A DNA stretch of 64,000 bases from Mesotoga infera (GTDB lineage: Bacteria > Thermotogota > Thermotogae > Petrotogales > Kosmotogaceae), in NCBI RefSeq assembly GCF_900157305.1, contig NZ_LS974202.1:1612001-1676000 (forward strand), read 5' to 3'. Positions 61,787 to 64,000 of this stretch are shown one piece after another (the stretch's first letter is position 1; every line of letters begins with the position of its first letter). A model generated the notes under the pieces. The model did no database searches. It was not told the DNA's origin and saw nothing but the letters and a program-made list of their open reading frames with translations. A program made the translations under genes and the position numbers.

Positions 61787-61978
61787 AAGAAGAACAGGAA
61801 GACAAGAAGAACCTTTGCAACCCCCAAAGCTCAACCGGTCATTAACAACCAGACAAAGCACCTGAGCACCGCAATATGCACAGTCCAACATTAACCACAG
61901 ATTCTGGAACAGACGGACAGGCATGTTGAAACCCCCTGGAATATCCCGATTGATAGCCGCCGAAAGGCGGCTTTTTTT
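61787..61978 (+). ncRNA. Candidate small RNA of about 190 nt, family unknown
   Basis: The stretch lies between a near-consensus promoter and a classic terminator and contains no frame with a ribosome site. The longest, ATG 61875 by my count, gives about 17 codons. The sequence is rich in A and C in its first half. Possible stems are GCTCA with TGAGC (positions 43-47 and 77-81 of the transcript) continued by GGT with ACC, and CCAGA with TCTGG. The length would suit 6S RNA, but I cannot recognise its central bubble. It ends 17 bases from the convergent tex stop. Confidence 0.5.
61955..61978 (+). terminator. Rho-independent terminator of the candidate small RNA
   Basis: AGCCGCC, loop GAAA, GGCGGCT, then seven T. 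The T run is only on the plus strand, so it does not serve tex. Confidence 0.88.
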
Positions 61979-61994
61979 GTATCTGCAGTATTTT

Positions 61995-64000
61995 CTACGC
62001 CAGCAGTTCGAGCCCAATCCTCATTCGCTGCAGGTCAACCTCGATAATCTTCACTTTCACTATCTGGCCGACACTGAGTACCTCGAGAGGATCTCTGACC
62101 CTGTTACCCATCCTGCTTTTGTGGATGAGACCGTCCTGCTTCACGCCTATATCGACGAAGGCTCCAAAATCGACCACGTTTCTCACCGTTCCCTCTAGCT
62201 CCATTCCAGAGGCGAGGTCTTCCATGGTCAGTACGTCGGTTCTCAGCAGAGGTTGAGGAAGCTCTTCCCTGGGGTCAAGCCCGGGCTTTTTGAGCATGCC
62301 GATGACCTCTCTGACCGTTATCGGATTGAAGTTCTTTTCTTTTGAAAACTCTTCGACATCTATCCTCGCTAGTCTTTCCGGCAATTCGAGGCGCTTCTCG
62401 AAAAGCTTTTCTGAAGAGACACCTATCTTGTCCAGTAGTTCTCTGGCGATCGCGTAACTTTCGGGGTGGACGGCTGTTCCGTCTAGAGGCTCATCACCGT
62501 TTATGATCCGGCAAAAACCGGCCGCCTGTTCGAAGGCTTTAGGACCGAGACCGGTAACTTTCATTAGATCCTTCCTGTTTCTGAAGGGGCCGTTTTCGGA
62601 TCTGTATTTAACTATACTCGCAGCGATCTTCGGGCCAAGACCGGAGATGTATTTCAGAAGATGCTCCGAGGCCGTGTTGAGATTGACACCTACCATATTC
62701 ACAATCGACTCCACTTCTCTATCCAGGGCTTTCTTTAGTTCCGACTGGTTCACATCGTGCTGGTACATACCGACCCCTATCGCCTCTGGTGGTATCTTCA
62801 CATATTCGGCAAGCGGGTCCTGCACTCGCCTGGCGATGGATATCGCACCGCGGGTGGTTACGTCCTGATCGGGGAATTCTTCGATGGCTACTTTCGAGGC
62901 CGAATAAACGGAGGCACCCGATTCTGTGGTAATCATATATTTTATGGCCAGTCGATGTTCTTTTATGAGTCTGCTCACAAATTGTTCCGTCTCTCTTGAA
63001 CCCGTCCCGTTTCCGATTGATATGAGCTCCACCCCGAGAAGATTGGTCGCCTGGACGACCTTCATCGCCGAGCCAGCGTAATCGTTCTGTGGCGGAGTCG
63101 GGAAGATCACATCGTGGTAGAGCAGTGCCCCATCCCTTCCTATAACTGCCAGCTTACAACCTGTGCGGTAACCGGGGTCAATTCCCATAACGACTTTTTC
63201 TCCCAGAGGAGGTTGAAGAAAGAGGTCTCTGAGGTTTCTGGCGAAGACGTGTATGGCCCTGGTTTCGGCTTCTTCGCGTATTTGTGTTCTTACTTCTCTC
63301 TCTATCGAAGGAAAGAGGAGCCGTGAGAAGGAATCGATGGCCGCCTCTTCCAGCTCGCTATAATAAGTCAAAGAGTCGGTCCATCCCGCCAATCTTTTCA
63401 GAGAAGGCAGTATATCGAAAGGAAGCTCGAGGTGCACTTTGAGAATCTCTTCACGCTCGCCTCTGAATAGTGCCAGAACCCTGTGCGCTGCCAGGCGATT
63501 TATCGGCTGAGAGAAGTCATAGTAATCCCTGTACACGGCTCGTTCGTCTTCTGAATCGGTCTTCTCGCTCTTAATAATACCTTTGGTTTTCAGCTCGTTC
63601 CTGACTCGCTCCCTTATCATGATATCCTGTGCGAACTCTTCGGCCAGGATATCGCGAGCACCTTCCAGAGCCCCTTCGACCGTTGACACTTCTAGTTCGG
63701 CGTTTACGAAACCGATTATGAAGTCGTCATCTCTCTTCCTGGCAGTTTTAAGGAAGTCGGCCAGTGGCTGGAGTTGCTTTTCTCTGGCCTTGTCGGCCCT
63801 GGTTTTCTTCCTGGACTTGTAAGGCAGATAGAGATCTTCGACAACCTGGAGAGTGCCGGCCTCAACTATTCTGGTTTTGAGTTCGTCTGTGAGCTTTCCC
63901 TTCTCCTCTATCAGACGAAGAACCTCTTCCTTTCTGGCCTGAAGCTTTTTCATATACTCCAGTGTGTCAGCTATGTCTCTTAACTGTATCTCGTTGAGTT
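61995..64000 (-). CDS. tex: Tex-family S1 RNA-binding transcription accessory protein (N-terminus beyond window)
   Basis: About 668 codons of an expected 720-780; the frame is open to the right edge, where it reads LNEIQLRDIADTLEYMKKL, a conserved part of the Tex N-domain. In order: helical N-domain (EDLYLPYKSRKKTRADKA), YqgF/RNase H-like domain (VVMGIDPGYRTGCKLAVIG), helix-hairpin-helix (LNTASEHLLKYISGLGPKIA) and a C-terminal S1 domain (MELEGTVRNVVDFGAFVDIG, GLIHKSRM). Tex binds RNA and affects transcription and stress tolerance. ATG 63953 is internal, not the start. Confidence 0.93.
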   Translation of the reverse strand, partial: LNEIQLRDIADTLEYMKKLQARKEEVLRLIEEKGKLTDELKTRIVEAGTLQVVEDLYLPYKSRKKTRADKAREKQLQPLADFLKTARKRDDDFIIGFVNAELEVSTVEGALEGARDILAEEFAQDIMIRERVRNELKTKGIIKSEKTDSEDERAVYRDYYDFSQPINRLAAHRVLALFRGEREEILKVHLELPFDILPSLKRLAGWTDSLTYYSELEEAAIDSFSRLLFPSIEREVRTQIREEAETRAIHVFARNLRDLFLQPPLGEKVVMGIDPGYRTGCKLAVIGRDGALLYHDVIFPTPPQNDYAGSAMKVVQATNLLGVELISIGNGTGSRETEQFVSRLIKEHRLAIKYMITTESGASVYSASKVAIEEFPDQDVTTRGAISIARRVQDPLAEYVKIPPEAIGVGMYQHDVNQSELKKALDREVESIVNMVGVNLNTASEHLLKYISGLGPKIAASIVKYRSENGPFRNRKDLMKVTGLGPKAFEQAAGFCRIINGDEPLDGTAVHPESYAIARELLDKIGVSSEKLFEKRLELPERLARIDVEEFSKEKNFNPITVREVIGMLKKPGLDPREELPQPLLRTDVLTMEDLASGMELEGTVRNVVDFGAFVDIGVKQDGLIHKSRMGNRVRDPLEVLSVGQIVKVKIIEVDLQRMRIGLELLA

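Larger units (their letters stand above)
61581..61994. other. 414-base gene-free region holding a small transcription unit
   Basis: The first half (61581-61750) has no coding signal but contains short repeats such as CGGATGAGCCGTCCG. The second half carries the promoter, candidate RNA and terminator listed separately. A minus-strand frame at 61766-62017 overlaps tex and lacks a ribosome site. Confidence 0.55.

Noticed and set aside
61766-62017. Minus-strand 83-codon frame beyond the tex stop
   Set aside because: No ribosome site, crosses the plus-strand terminator and overlaps tex; no recognisable protein.
1-64000. CRISPR arrays, rRNA or tRNA genes, prophage
   Set aside because: No spaced direct repeats, no rRNA-like sequence, no tRNA-shaped intergenic segment and no phage structural genes were seen; small tRNAs cannot be excluded without a search.

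Overview
The window looks like a chromosomal segment of a mesophilic or moderately thermophilic member of the Thermotogota. A Kosmotogaceae-type genome such as Mesotoga is my best guess. The basis is gene style: Thermotogota-like secreted amylase, very large peptide-binding protein, PotABCD and complete Pst-Pho cassettes, strong GGAGG-type ribosome sites and frequent TTG or GTG starts. This is inference; no 16S or other marker is present, and I saw no tRNA, rRNA or CRISPR array.

Layout. 1-2440 (+): end of a UxaA-type dehydratase, an M20 deacylase/peptidase and an Ldh2-type dehydrogenase. 2443-6876 (-): two small envelope proteins, smpB, an M24 pseudo-peptidase, an LsrG-like monooxygenase and a MEDS-HD-GYP gene broken by an in-frame TGA. 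7205-7921 (+): a sugar-nucleotidyltransferase preceded by a MITE-like repeat. 8090-13159 (-): potABCD and a DUF401 transporter. 13238-15323: a scarred stretch with an alpha/beta hydrolase lacking a normal start codon, then an alcohol dehydrogenase and a sugar kinase that have both lost their 5' ends at one deletion junction. 15413-17248 (-): a periplasmic-binding/GAF/GGDEF sensor. 17336-18544: a complete IS4-type insertion sequence with inverted repeats, a 5-bp target duplication and what looks like an RNA shield over the transposase start. 18641-23210: small exported, membrane, acetyltransferase and methyltransferase genes.

23328-28513 (+): PLP-homeostasis protein, then a four-gene amino-sugar/polysaccharide cassette (4,6-dehydratase, membrane protein, aminotransferase, WecA-like transferase). 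28506-30790: CorA and a secreted metallophosphoesterase. 31061-36706 (+): one tight phosphate operon, pstSCAB-phoU-phoB-phoR-like, behind a possible Pho-box promoter. 36734-41826 (-): a degenerate nuclease-like exported protein, then an ABC exporter (ATPase plus FtsX-type permease) joined to a DmpA-type peptidase. 41989-48408 (+): deoxyribonucleotidase, secreted alpha-amylase, DUF4258 protein, TPR-GGDEF protein, MscS channel. 48426-49853 (-): a sensor GGDEF gene again broken by an in-frame TGA. 50280-52601 (+): CoA-transferase subunits, YbaK deacylase, a small membrane protein. 52777-59758 (-): an oppABCDF-like peptide/oligosaccharide ABC operon. 60099-61580 (+): a serine beta-lactamase-like hydrolase. 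61752-61978 (+): a well-formed promoter and terminator bounding about 190 nt with no convincing ORF, a candidate small RNA. 61995-64000 (-): tex, cut by the window edge.

Functional themes are nutrient uptake (polyamine, phosphate, peptide or oligosaccharide), surface polysaccharide synthesis, starch breakdown, and second-messenger signalling: three GGDEF proteins and one HD-GYP protein, two of the four carrying an in-frame stop. Function calls come from motifs and remembered families, not from any search.
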